Assembly: GCF_009908315.1 (NCBI RefSeq)
Contig: NZ_JAAATW010000002.1
Location: 186,001-250,000 of the forward strand
Source of the DNA: Paragemmobacter ruber
GTDB lineage: Bacteria > Pseudomonadota > Alphaproteobacteria > Rhodobacterales > Rhodobacteraceae
Reading direction: 5' to 3'
DNA: 64,000 bases
Shown here piece by piece: positions 17,512 through 26,600 of the stretch (position 1 is its first letter; each line of letters begins with the position of its first letter). The notes below the pieces were generated by a model that worked only from the letters and a program-made list of their open reading frames with translations, was not told where the DNA came from and searched no databases. Position numbers and translations under genes: made by a program.

Positions 17512-19928
17512 ACGATCTGACGCCAAGCCGCGAAGAGCGGATCGCCAACCTCAAGGGTCTGGGGTCCAGCCGCAAACGGGTGGAGGATGTGCGCTTCACC
17601 CAAGGCAAGGGCAACTATGTCGATGACATCAAGATGGCAGGGATGCTGTTTGGTGATTTCGTCCGCTCGCCCTATGCCCATGCGCGGGTCGTGTCGATAA
17701 ATGCCGATGCAGCCCGCGCGCTGCCCGGTGTGGTGGCCGTGCTGACGGCGGCCGATCTGGCGCCGTTGAACCTGCACTGGATGCCCACGCTGGCGGGCGA
17801 CAAGCAGATGGTGCTGGCCGATGGCAAGGTGCTGTTCCAGGGGCAGGAGGTGGCCTTTGTCGTGGCGACCGACCGCTATATCGCCGCCGATGCCATCGAA
17901 CTGGTGGAGGTGGAGTATGAGGAACTGCCCGTCGTGGTGGACCCCTTCGCCGCCCTGGCGCCCGATGCGCCGGTGCTGCGCGAGGATCTGAACGGCATCC
18001 TGTCGGGCGCGCATGGGCCGCGGCGGCATCACAACCACATCTTCCTGTGGGAGACGGGCGACAAGGCGGCCACGGAAGAGGCGCTTGGCGCGGCGGAGGT
18101 GGTGGCGGAGGAGGTGGTCTATTACCACCGCACCCATCCCTGCCCGCTGGAGACCTGCGGCTGCGTGGCCAGCATGGACAAGGTGAATGGCAAGCTGACC
18201 GTCTGGGGGACGTTTCAGGCGCCGCATGTGGTGCGCACCGTGGCCTCTCTCCTGTCGGGGATCGAGGAGCACAATATCCGGGTGGTATCGCCCGATATCG
18301 GCGGGGGGTTTGGCAACAAGGTGGGGGTCTATCCCGGCTATGTCTGCGCCATCGTCGCCTCAATCGTCACGGGCAAGCCCGTGAAGTGGGTCGAGGATCG
18401 GATGGACAACCTGATGGCCACGGCCTTTGCCCGTGACTACTGGATGAAGGGCCGGATCAGCGCCACGAAAGAGGGCAGGATCACCGCGCTGCATTGCCAT
18501 GTGACCGCCGATCACGGAGCGTTTGACGCCTGCGCGGACCCGACCAAGTTCCCGGCGGGGTTCTTCCATATCTGCACCGGCAGCTATGACATTCCGGTGG
18601 CCTATGTGGGGGTGGACGGGGTCTATACCAACAAGGCCCCGGGCGGCGTGGCCTATCGCTGTTCCTTCCGCGTGACGGAGGCGGCCTATTTCATCGAACG
18701 GATGATCGAGGTGCTCGCGATTGAGCTGGGGATGGATGCGGCAGAGTTGCGGCGCATCAACTTCATCCGCAAGGACCAGTTCCCCTATCAGTCGGCGCTG
18801 GGCTGGGAGTATGACTCGGGCGATTACCACACCGCTTGGGACAAGGCGCTGGCGGCGGTGGATTACAAGGGGCTCAGGGCCGAACAGGCGCAAAGGCTGG
18901 CCGAATTCAGGGCGGGCAGGACGCGCAAGCTGTTGGGCATCGGGCTGACGCATTTCACCGAAATCGTGGGGGCCGGCCCGGTGAAGAATTGCGACATCCT
19001 TGGCATGGGGATGTTCGATAGCTGCGAGATCCGCATCCACCCGACGGGCAGCGCGATCGCGCGGCTGGGCACGATCAGCCAGGGGCAGGGACATGCCACG
19101 ACATTCGCCCAGATCATCGCCAGCGAGATCGGGCTGAGTGCCGACAGCATCACGGTGGAGGAAGGCGATACGGATACGGCGCCCTATGGTCTGGGCACCT
19201 ATGGCAGCCGGTCGACGCCCGTTGCAGGGGCGGCGACCGCGCTGTGCGGGCGCAAGATCCGCGCCAAGGCGCAGATGATCGCGGCCTGGCTCTTGGAGGT
19301 GCATGAGGGCGATCTGGAATGGGATGTGGACCGCTTTCAGGTGAAAGGCGCGCCGGAGCGGTTCAAGACCATGAAGGACATCGCCTATGCGGCCTATAAT
19401 CAGGCCATTCCGGGCATCGAACCGGGGCTGGAGGCGGTGTCCTACTATGATCCGCCCAACATGACCTATCCCTTCGGCGCCTATATCGCGGTGATGGAGA
19501 TCGACGTCGATACCGGCGAGCATGCGGTGCGGCAGTTCTACGCGCTGGATGATTGCGGCACCCGGATCAACCCGATGGTGATCGAGGGGCAGGTCCATGG
19601 CGGGGCGACGGAAGGCTATGCCATCGCGATGGGGCAGGAGATCGCCTATGACGAGATCGGCAATGTCAAGACCGGGACCTTGATGGATTTCTTCCTGCCC
19701 ACCGCCTGGGAGACGCCGCATTACACGACCGACCACACCGAAACCCCGTCGCCCCACCATCCCATCGGGGCCAAGGGGGTGGGCGAAAGCCCGAATGTGG
19801 GATCGGTTCCGGCGTTTTCGAACGCGGTGCATGATGCGTTCCGGCCCTTTGGATTGCGCCAGTCGCATATGCCGCATGACCATTGGCGCATCTGGAAGAT
19901 CGCCCGTGATCTGGGTCTCCATGGCTGA
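17508..19928 (+). CDS. coxL: CO dehydrogenase large subunit, form I
   Basis: The 806-residue molybdopterin-cytosine-dinucleotide subunit that oxidises CO to CO2 at a Mo-S-Cu centre. The form I signature AYRCSFR occupies residues 382-388 with the copper-binding cysteine at 385, and the catalytic glutamate in GVGES is Glu760. This motif separates true CO dehydrogenase from form II and other hydroxylases. ATG 17508 is preceded by GAAGGAGG inside coxS. A longer upstream frame is only a shadow of coxS. The conserved QGQGH block of the molybdenum site is also present. Confidence 0.97.
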   Translation: MNDLTPSREERIANLKGLGSSRKRVEDVRFTQGKGNYVDDIKMAGMLFGDFVRSPYAHARVVSINADAARALPGVVAVLTAADLAPLNLHWMPTLAGDKQMVLADGKVLFQGQEVAFVVATDRYIAADAIELVEVEYEELPVVVDPFAALAPDAPVLREDLNGILSGAHGPRRHHNHIFLWETGDKAATEEALGAAEVVAEEVVYYHRTHPCPLETCGCVASMDKVNGKLTVWGTFQAPHVVRTVASLLSGIEEHNIRVVSPDIGGGFGNKVGVYPGYVCAIVASIVTGKPVKWVEDRMDNLMATAFARDYWMKGRISATKEGRITALHCHVTADHGAFDACADPTKFPAGFFHICTGSYDIPVAYVGVDGVYTNKAPGGVAYRCSFRVTEAAYFIERMIEVLAIELGMDAAELRRINFIRKDQFPYQSALGWEYDSGDYHTAWDKALAAVDYKGLRAEQAQRLAEFRAGRTRKLLGIGLTHFTEIVGAGPVKNCDILGMGMFDSCEIRIHPTGSAIARLGTISQGQGHATTFAQIIASEIGLSADSITVEEGDTDTAPYGLGTYGSRSTPVAGAATALCGRKIRAKAQMIAAWLLEVHEGDLEWDVDRFQVKGAPERFKTMKDIAYAAYNQAIPGIEPGLEAVSYYDPPNMTYPFGAYIAVMEIDVDTGEHAVRQFYALDDCGTRINPMVIEGQVHGGATEGYAIAMGQEIAYDEIGNVKTGTLMDFFLPTAWETPHYTTDHTETPSPHHPIGAKGVGESPNVGSVPAFSNAVHDAFRPFGLRQSHMPHDHWRIWKIARDLGLHG

Positions 19929-19934
19929 TGACGG

Positions 19935-19958
19935 CAGGGGGGGCAACGGCCCCCCCTG
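19935..19958 (+). promoter_or_regulatory. Intercistronic hairpin between coxL and coxD
   Basis: Arms CAGGGGGGG and CCCCCCCTG enclose a six-base loop, seven bases after the coxL stop. A C-rich and then T-containing stretch follows, but there is no T-run. It could act as a partial terminator or an RNA-stability element separating the structural genes from the maturation genes. Confidence 0.5.
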
Positions 19959-19995
19959 ACCCCCCCTTTCCCCTTATCCCGGCGGGACACTCTTG

Positions 19996-20874
19996 ATGAC
20001 CACTGCCGCCACCGTGCAATCCGGCCTTGCCGCGCAGGGTTATGTCGCCAGCGACGATCTGGCGATGGCGGTGCATCTGGCGCTTGTTCTGGGGCGGCCC
20101 TTGCTTCTGGAAGGGGCGGCGGGGGTGGGGAAGACGGAAGTCGCGCGCGCCTTGGCGGCGTGGAAGGGCTGCGCGCTGATCAGGCTGCAATGCTATGAGG
20201 GGCTGGACGCGGCGCAGGCGATCTATGAGTGGAATTACCAGCGGCAGCTTCTGGCGATCCGGGCCTTGGCCGAAGGCGGCGAGACGGGAAGCGCGGTGGA
20301 GGCGCGGCTGTTTTCCGAGGCCTATCTGCTCGAACGGCCCTTGCTGGCCGCGATCCGCCAGCCGGTTGCCCCCGTGTTGCTGATCGACGAGATCGACCGC
20401 GCGGATGAGGCGTTCGAGGCCTATCTGCTGGAGGTGTTGTCGGATTTCCAAATCACCATCCCCGAGATGGGAACGATCCGCGCGGTGACGCGGCCCATGG
20501 TGATCCTGACGGCGAATGGCACGCGGGATCTGTCAGACGCGCTGCGGCGGCGCTGTCTTTATGCGCATGTGGATTACCCCGATGCGGCGACGGAACTGGC
20601 GATCCTGCAGGCGCGCCGCCCGGACATGGGTGCGGCGCTGGGGCAGCAGATCGTGGGTTTTGTCCAATCGCTGCGGAAGGAGGCGTTGGAGAAGAAGCCC
20701 GGCGTGGCCGAGATGCTGGATTTCGCGGCTGCCCTCGCGGGCTTGGGGGTGGCGGATCTGACGGCTGATCCGGGCGTGTTGCAGGCGGCGCTTGCGACCT
20801 TGCTGAAAACGCAAGGGGACCGCGCGGCGGTGACCACAGAAGTGGCCCAGCGGCTGGCGGGGCGCGCGGCATGA
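19996..20874 (+). CDS. coxD: MoxR-type AAA+ ATPase CoxD
   Basis: A 292-residue AAA+ ATPase needed in known systems to build the Mo-S-Cu active site of CoxL. Walker A GAAGVGKT is at residues 40-47, Walker B is LLIDEIDRAD, and the sensor region is VILTANGTRDL. ATG 19996 is used; a TTG directly before it also fits the frame. It overlaps coxE by ATGA, consistent with the CoxD-CoxE partnership of a MoxR ATPase with a VWA protein. The sequence before it lacks a strong ribosome site. Confidence 0.93.
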   Translation: MTTAATVQSGLAAQGYVASDDLAMAVHLALVLGRPLLLEGAAGVGKTEVARALAAWKGCALIRLQCYEGLDAAQAIYEWNYQRQLLAIRALAEGGETGSAVEARLFSEAYLLERPLLAAIRQPVAPVLLIDEIDRADEAFEAYLLEVLSDFQITIPEMGTIRAVTRPMVILTANGTRDLSDALRRRCLYAHVDYPDAATELAILQARRPDMGAALGQQIVGFVQSLRKEALEKKPGVAEMLDFAAALAGLGVADLTADPGVLQAALATLLKTQGDRAAVTTEVAQRLAGRAA

Positions 20875-22046
20875 GGGGGGCGGTGACCCGCTTTGCCGCG
20901 CGCGATCCGGGGCCGGTGGCCCGCGTGGCGGGGTTCATGGCGCATTTGCGTGACAACGGGTTCCGGCTGGGCATTGCCGAGGCAGAGGTGGCGATGGCCG
21001 CGCTGGCGGTGACGCCTGCGGATGAGGCGTCGGTGCGCCGCGCGTTGAAGGTGGTGGCCTGTGGCTGCGCCGAGGATTGGGCGCGGTTCGATGCGGTGTT
21101 CGACAGTTACTGGCGCAACGGCGGGCGGGTGCGGCGCAAGGTCGTGCCTGCCGCCCCGCCACCCCATGCCCGCCCCGCGCGCGGGGCCGAGGGCGACAGC
21201 GGCACGGGGCGCGGTCAAGCCGAGGCCCCGGACAGCGGGCGCGCGGGCGAGAGCGAGGCCGGGGGACCCGGGCGGCTGGTGGCGACAGCGGTGCGCAACC
21301 TGCGGCGCACGGATTTGCGCGAGCTTGTGGCGGCCGAGGATATCCGCGCGGCAGAGGTGGTGGCGATCCGGCTGGGGCAGGCGCTGCGCGACCGGCGGTC
21401 GCGGCGGGCTAAGGCGGCGCGGCGGGGCGCCCGGATCGACCTGCGCCGCACCATCCGCGCCTCGCTGGCCACGGGGGGGGAGCCGATGCGTCTGGCACGG
21501 CGACGGCGCCCGGATCGCCCGGTGCGGATTGCGGCGCTGGTTGATGTGTCGGGGTCGATGACCGTCTATGCGCGCCCCTTTCTTGCCTTTCTGGCGGGGC
21601 TGATGCGGGCGGACGGGCGGGCGGATGCCTATCTGTTCCACACCCGCCTTGTCCGGGTGACCGAGGCGCTGCGGGACGAGGACCCGCTTCGCGCGCTTGA
21701 CCGGATCACGCTGCTGGCCGACGGCTTTGGCGGCGGCAGCCGGATCGGGGCAGCGCTGGCGCAGTTCGCGGCTACCCACGCGCGCCGCTTCGTGAACGGG
21801 CGCAGCGTGGTGATGATCCTGTCGGATGGCTATGACACGGCGCCGTCGGACGCGCTTGCACAGGCGATGGCGCGGCTGGCGCGGCGCGGATGCCGCATCC
21901 TGTGGCTGAACCCGCTGAAGGGCTGGCGCGACTATGCGCCGGTGGCCGCCGGGATGGCGGCGGCCCTGCCTTACCTTGATCTGTTCGCCCCTGCGGCCAC
22001 GCTGGACGATCTGGCCGCGCTGGAAAAGGAGCTTGCCCGCCTATGA
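20871..22046 (+). CDS. coxE: VWA-domain protein CoxE
   Basis: A 391-residue partner of CoxD. An N-terminal helical region (1-90) is followed by a low-complexity Gly/Ala/Arg linker (about 91-135), a basic stretch, and a von Willebrand A domain with the metal-binding motif DVSGSM at 225-230 and a later LSDGYDT. It overlaps both neighbours by four bases. In known clusters CoxE works with CoxD in copper insertion. No signal peptide is seen, so it is cytoplasmic. Confidence 0.92.
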   Translation: MRGAVTRFAARDPGPVARVAGFMAHLRDNGFRLGIAEAEVAMAALAVTPADEASVRRALKVVACGCAEDWARFDAVFDSYWRNGGRVRRKVVPAAPPPHARPARGAEGDSGTGRGQAEAPDSGRAGESEAGGPGRLVATAVRNLRRTDLRELVAAEDIRAAEVVAIRLGQALRDRRSRRAKAARRGARIDLRRTIRASLATGGEPMRLARRRRPDRPVRIAALVDVSGSMTVYARPFLAFLAGLMRADGRADAYLFHTRLVRVTEALRDEDPLRALDRITLLADGFGGGSRIGAALAQFAATHARRFVNGRSVVMILSDGYDTAPSDALAQAMARLARRGCRILWLNPLKGWRDYAPVAAGMAAALPYLDLFAPAATLDDLAALEKELARL

Positions 22047-22870
22047 TGCCCGCCCGTTTCGACAGCCGGTTCGAGGCCACGCTTTCCACCCTGCGCGCGC
22101 AAGGGGTGCCGTTCGCGATTGCCACCGTGGTGCGCACGGTGGATGCCACCAGTGCCAAGCCGGGGGCGAAGGCGGTGGTGCTGCCGGACGGGACGATTGC
22201 CGAGGGCTGGATCGGCGGCGGATGCGCGCGGTCTGCGGTGGGCAAGGCGGGCGCGGCGGCGATCCGCGAGGGACGCCCGCAATTCATCTCGCTGCGCCCG
22301 GAAGAGTTGCTGGCGGCGGAAGGGGTGGCTGCGGGCGACGAGCGGCACGGGGTGCGGTTCGCGCGAAACGGCTGCCCGTCGAAGGGCTCCATGGATGTGT
22401 TCGTGGAGCCGGTGCTGCCCCAGCCGCGGCTGGTGGTCTTTGGCGCGGGGCCAGTTGCGATGGCGCTGTGCGATCTGGCGGGGCGGTTTGACCTGCATCG
22501 CACACTGGCCGCGCCGGGGCTGACTGATGGTGCGGCCGAGCATGTGCAGGATGGCTTTGCGCTGGAGGCGGGGGCGCTGGGGCAGCGCTATGTCGTCGTG
22601 GCCACGCAGGGCAAGGGCGATGAGGCGGGCTTGCGTGCGGCGCTGGCATCGGGGGCAGATTACGTGGCGTTCGTGGGGTCGCGCCGGAAGTTCGCGACGC
22701 TGGCCGAACGGCTGGTGGCCTCTGGCGTGCCGCTGGAAGACATCGCGCGGGTGAAGGCCCCGGCCGGGCTGGATATCCACGCGATCACGCCCGAGGAGAT
22801 CGCCCTGTCGATCCTGGCCGAGATCACGCTGTGCCGTCGTGCGGGCGGGCGGGAGGTGGGGCATGATTGA
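22043..22870 (+). CDS. coxF: XdhC-family maturation protein CoxF
   Basis: A 275-residue XdhC/CoxI-type protein that helps load sulfurated molybdenum cofactor into the hydroxylase. The N-terminal XdhC part includes TVVRTVDATSAKPGAKAVV and GWIGGGCARSAV. The C-terminal Rossmann-like part starts LVVFGAGPVAMAL. The start overlaps coxE (ATGA). The cluster ends near here: I see no coxG, coxB, coxH, coxI or coxK next to it. Confidence 0.92.
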   Translation: MMPARFDSRFEATLSTLRAQGVPFAIATVVRTVDATSAKPGAKAVVLPDGTIAEGWIGGGCARSAVGKAGAAAIREGRPQFISLRPEELLAAEGVAAGDERHGVRFARNGCPSKGSMDVFVEPVLPQPRLVVFGAGPVAMALCDLAGRFDLHRTLAAPGLTDGAAEHVQDGFALEAGALGQRYVVVATQGKGDEAGLRAALASGADYVAFVGSRRKFATLAERLVASGVPLEDIARVKAPAGLDIHAITPEEIALSILAEITLCRRAGGREVGHD

Positions 22871-23003
22871 ACAGACCCGAGAAGACGGCCACCATACCTC
22901 GCAACCGAAAGGATTGCTTAAGCGGCTTACGGCCCTGTTCTTTCGGCCTTTGACGCAGGCGCAACTGGAAGTGCTGGCGCAGGTGAAACCGCCTTGCTGC
23001 TGA
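22863..23003 (+). CDS. Small 46-residue ORF at the end of the cox cluster
   Basis: A short frame starting at ATG 22863 that overlaps the coxF stop by eight bases and has GGGAGGTGGGG immediately upstream. The product is a basic, amphipathic peptide with a central KGLLKRLTALFFRPLTQAQL stretch and a C-terminal Pro-Pro-Cys-Cys. Overlap, ribosome site and composition favour a real gene. No family is recognised. The C-terminal cysteine pair could bind metal or be modified, which is speculation. It is the last feature before the accessory region. Confidence 0.5.
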   Translation: MIEQTREDGHHTSQPKGLLKRLTALFFRPLTQAQLEVLAQVKPPCC

Positions 23004-23009
23004 GGCCGG

Positions 23010-23657
23010 TCAATGGCGACGGCTTGCGTCAACCGAGAGCGGGGCGGTGACTGCGAAGTGGAGATCCTGGACCAGCGGCTGATCTTCGATCATCTCGATC
23101 ATCCCGTTGAGATGGATGTGAAAATTAGCGAAAAACACACAGTCACCGTAGAATACAACGGAAGATGCACGCCAGTTTCCGAAATCATCGCGGCCGTGCA
23201 GGGCGGGGGGGCGAAAGAGCGAGCGGAGCACACTGCGATCTGCGGAAGGGGGGAGAAAACCCAGATCGGGCCGGTCAACGATCAGGAATGGACCTTCGGC
23301 CCCGCGCACGAAAAAGCAGAAGAAGGCCAGATATTCCAGCGCGGTGGCCTTGGTGAGGATGGGCGGGTTACTTTCGTTCAGGTCGTGGATCGGCGGTGAG
23401 GTGCCATCAAGGATGCGCAAGACATCGCCATCGTCCAGAAAGCAGCGCCGCGCGCCTTCGGGAAGCCATGCGTCGCTGGTGAATTCAAGCAGGACGGCAT
23501 CATCGTAGAACGAAAGCGGGATGCGGCGGCCCTGACAATGGCGCAGCGGCATTACATCGGGATGCTGGCGCGCAAGGCGCCCCGCGATTTCGGCCACCTC
23601 CTCCGGCGTCAGATCCCGACCATTGTCCTGTTCAAGGCTTTGCAGCTGCCGGGACAT
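23010..23657 (-). CDS. Accessory-locus protein B, paralogue of protein A
   Basis: A 215-residue soluble protein of unknown function. Its core aligns with the protein encoded at 33592-34302. The shared landmarks are a PLSF/PLTF strand, a conserved FFCFFV (residues 112-117) followed ten residues on by GPF (122-124), and a GMIEMIED element (185-192). The alternating hydrophobic pattern suggests a mainly beta fold. No catalytic motif is obvious. It starts two bases after the stop of the STAND gene and is the last gene of that operon. I suggest an adaptor or specificity role, by inference only. Confidence 0.85.
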   Translation of the reverse strand: MSRQLQSLEQDNGRDLTPEEVAEIAGRLARQHPDVMPLRHCQGRRIPLSFYDDAVLLEFTSDAWLPEGARRCFLDDGDVLRILDGTSPPIHDLNESNPPILTKATALEYLAFFCFFVRGAEGPFLIVDRPDLGFLPPSADRSVLRSLFRPPALHGRDDFGNWRASSVVFYGDCVFFANFHIHLNGMIEMIEDQPLVQDLHFAVTAPLSVDASRRH

Positions 23658-23659
23658 CG

Positions 23660-26600
23660 TCAGTTCCTTTTCGTGAAATGGCGCTCTTCAAGTGCACGGA
23701 TCTGTTCGGCGCAGTCTTCGGGGGCAACGCCAGAGGGCGGGCGGCGGCTTTTATCCAGCGGCAAGGGGAAATCGGCTTGTGCGGCAATACGGGCGAACTT
23801 TTCGACTTCGCCTTTGCTGGCCAGACGATGCAGGATCGAGGGTCCGGAGGCGACCTCTCGAATGGTTGTGTCGGGCGGGTCGAAAAAATCCGCCTCCATC
23901 GCGATGAACTGCGCCCGGCTGGCTTCGGGCGCGAAGGCCGAGGGGGGCAGGCCCCAGCCATTTCGCGGCAGTCGGGTCCGGCGCGCTCGCGCGAGGCGCT
24001 CGAAGACGTCCGGCCGGTTCAGCATGGCGAGAGTGTGCAGGATCGTGTGGTGCATGTCGTCGAGGCTTTGGGTGATCCCCGGTCCGGCCTCGACGCAGGC
24101 CAAGGCGACACTTTCATCGCCGGCCGGGAGGGCGGCGGACAGGAGCAGCGACAGCGACAGGCCTTCATCTTCCGCCCTGCGGGCATGATCGAGCAGCGCA
24201 CGGCGCAGGTTGGGCATCCCGCGGGAAATAGCGAGTTTGGCGAGTTTGCGGAAATGTCCGAAAATGGCAGCGGGGGAGATCAGGCCTTCCTGCATCGCCA
24301 GGGCCAACGTTCCGCCGCGCCTCGCTTCGATGATATGTCCAAGCCCGGTCTTATCGTGCAGAACATCGCTCAGGCAATGCGGCGCGTCGCGGATGATGCG
24401 CAAGGCGCGGTGTGGCTGAAAACTGGTAAGTTCATGGATGCGGTAATCATCCGACATGCTAGCGTAGTCGGATGGAGTGCGCGGATCGCCCCGCAGCACT
24501 TCGCGGGCGTCGGGGAAGGCATCGGCGCGTTCGTAGGCGGTCTTTTCGGACGTGTTCTTGCGATTTGGGTCGATCCGGCCATCCTGCAGCAAAACCTCTA
24601 CTGTTCGGCGGGCGCGGCGTTGTTCATCCTCTCCAGGTGCTGAGTTGAGAGGAACTACCGAGCTATGGAGCAGGGTGTTGCCACTATCCGGGTGGGTGTG
24701 GACCGCATGTTCGGGGTTGCAGAGACCACAATCGAGGAGCAGCTGGACCGTTGCCGGGCGCTTGTAATAGGCAGCCTCGGCCAAAGGTGTGTACCCATGC
24801 GTGCTGGGCGTGTTCAGGGCTTCGTTCAGGATCGGTTCCGGGAGAGCGGCGAGAAAGAACGAGATCATTCGGTGATGACCTTTCGAGGCGGCTTCGGCAA
24901 GGGCGAGGCGACCATCACTGTCGCGGGCGAGCGGATCTGACAGGGGGAGCAAAATCTCGAAGCATCGGACGGTTCCCGCAGATGCGGCGAGGTGGAGTGG
25001 TGTATGCTGATAGCCATTCTGCACTTTCGGGTCGGCACTCCGCGCGAGGGCGCGCGTCAGCGTGTGCAGGCAGTCATTCTGGGCCGCGACATGGAGTATG
25101 GTCGTGCTCCCTGGCCCGATCGGCGCATTCACGTCGGGGTAGTATGTCAGGAGTTTGTCCACCACGCCGGTGAGGCGGTTCACAATGGCCGCGGCAATCG
25201 GATGCCATATGCCTTCGTCCTCAAGTGGCGACAGACCGGCCTGAAGCAGTAGGTCGATGGCCGCGCCATCGGTCCAGCAGGCCATACCCAGAAGGGACTC
25301 GTTAGTTTTCGTTCGGATCTGAAGGCACTCGGGATGGATGGAAAGGAAGCGGCGCAGAAGGCTTTCGAGGTGGTAGCTGGCGGCAAGCGCAGCGTAGCGG
25401 CGGTCAATTTTCGTCCCCGGAACGACAAGAAAGGGGTCGTCGGCCTGTTCGAAGACGCGGATTGCAAAGCGGCGCAGGTCCGCATCTTCGGGGCCGATTT
25501 CCGCATCGCTGCGGCTCGGCCAGACGGCACGATATTCCTGCAGGATGCAGGCGGCATCGGCAATCGCTTGGGGCGTGGAAAAAGCGGGAGACAGCGACGT
25601 TTGGGGCTGCTTGCGCAGCCAACGTTTGGCCTCGGTGCGGAAGTTGGCCTCGACCTCCAGATAGTCCTGCTGGCGTTCAAGCCAGTTGCGCGCTGGTTCC
25701 CAGCGGTCGAGCACGGATTGGTGCACGAGGCGCACAAGATCGAGGTGGATTTCGGTTCCGGCAGGGACAAGCAGCCGCGCCTTGCGGAAGCTTTGCAGCA
25801 AGGCGCGATGGGTCCCATAGCCGCCACGTCCGGGAGCGGCGAGAAGGCGGACGCGTCCGTCGAGATCCATGCCCACGAGTGGTGCGAGCAGGTGATGCAA
25901 GTCGAGATCGTGCTGATCCTTGTCTTGCTTGCGCGACACGGCCCCAGCCTGACGCCATGCTTCTTCGGCGATACGTGCGATCATGCCGCCAAAGTCGATG
26001 CGGTTTGGCCCTGTCCCGAGGTGTTCGAGCGTGAGCGTCTCGCTTGGGCGGGCGGCATCATTCATCGAGGCCGAGAAATCGCCGCCACCCGAGCCAGCAG
26101 CCAGATATTCGAACCGATCGAACAGTTGCGCCAGCCAGAGGCCGACCAGGGGCAGAACCGACGAGTCCTGGCCCTGATCGCGAGCGAAGGCGCTTACTTT
26201 TTCACCCAGTTCCTCCAGCAGGTCGCCGTCGAGAATGATGCGGGCGCGGGCAAAGCCGCTTTCGGCTATCTGGCGGATTTCCCGGGCCTGCACGTCGAGA
26301 TCATGGCGGAGGATGGCTGCATTCAGATATTTCTGGATCTCAAGCGTCTTGAAGGTGGCCTTGCGGCGGTTCTCTAGCGTTGCGACGAAGGTGACATCAG
26401 GCGAAGGCAGAAGCGCGGCAAGGAAATGGATCACCGCCCACCATCCATGGCCCGCATCAGTCTGGGGCTTGGTGGTGGCGAGTTCATCCAGAATCTCTTC
26501 GAACTGGTCGAGACCAATGGTCAGGTGTCGCTTCTGGCTGGCAAGTCGGGCGGCAACCTGTTGTGCCAGTTCCGCGATCTGGGCCTGGCGCAGCACCGAT

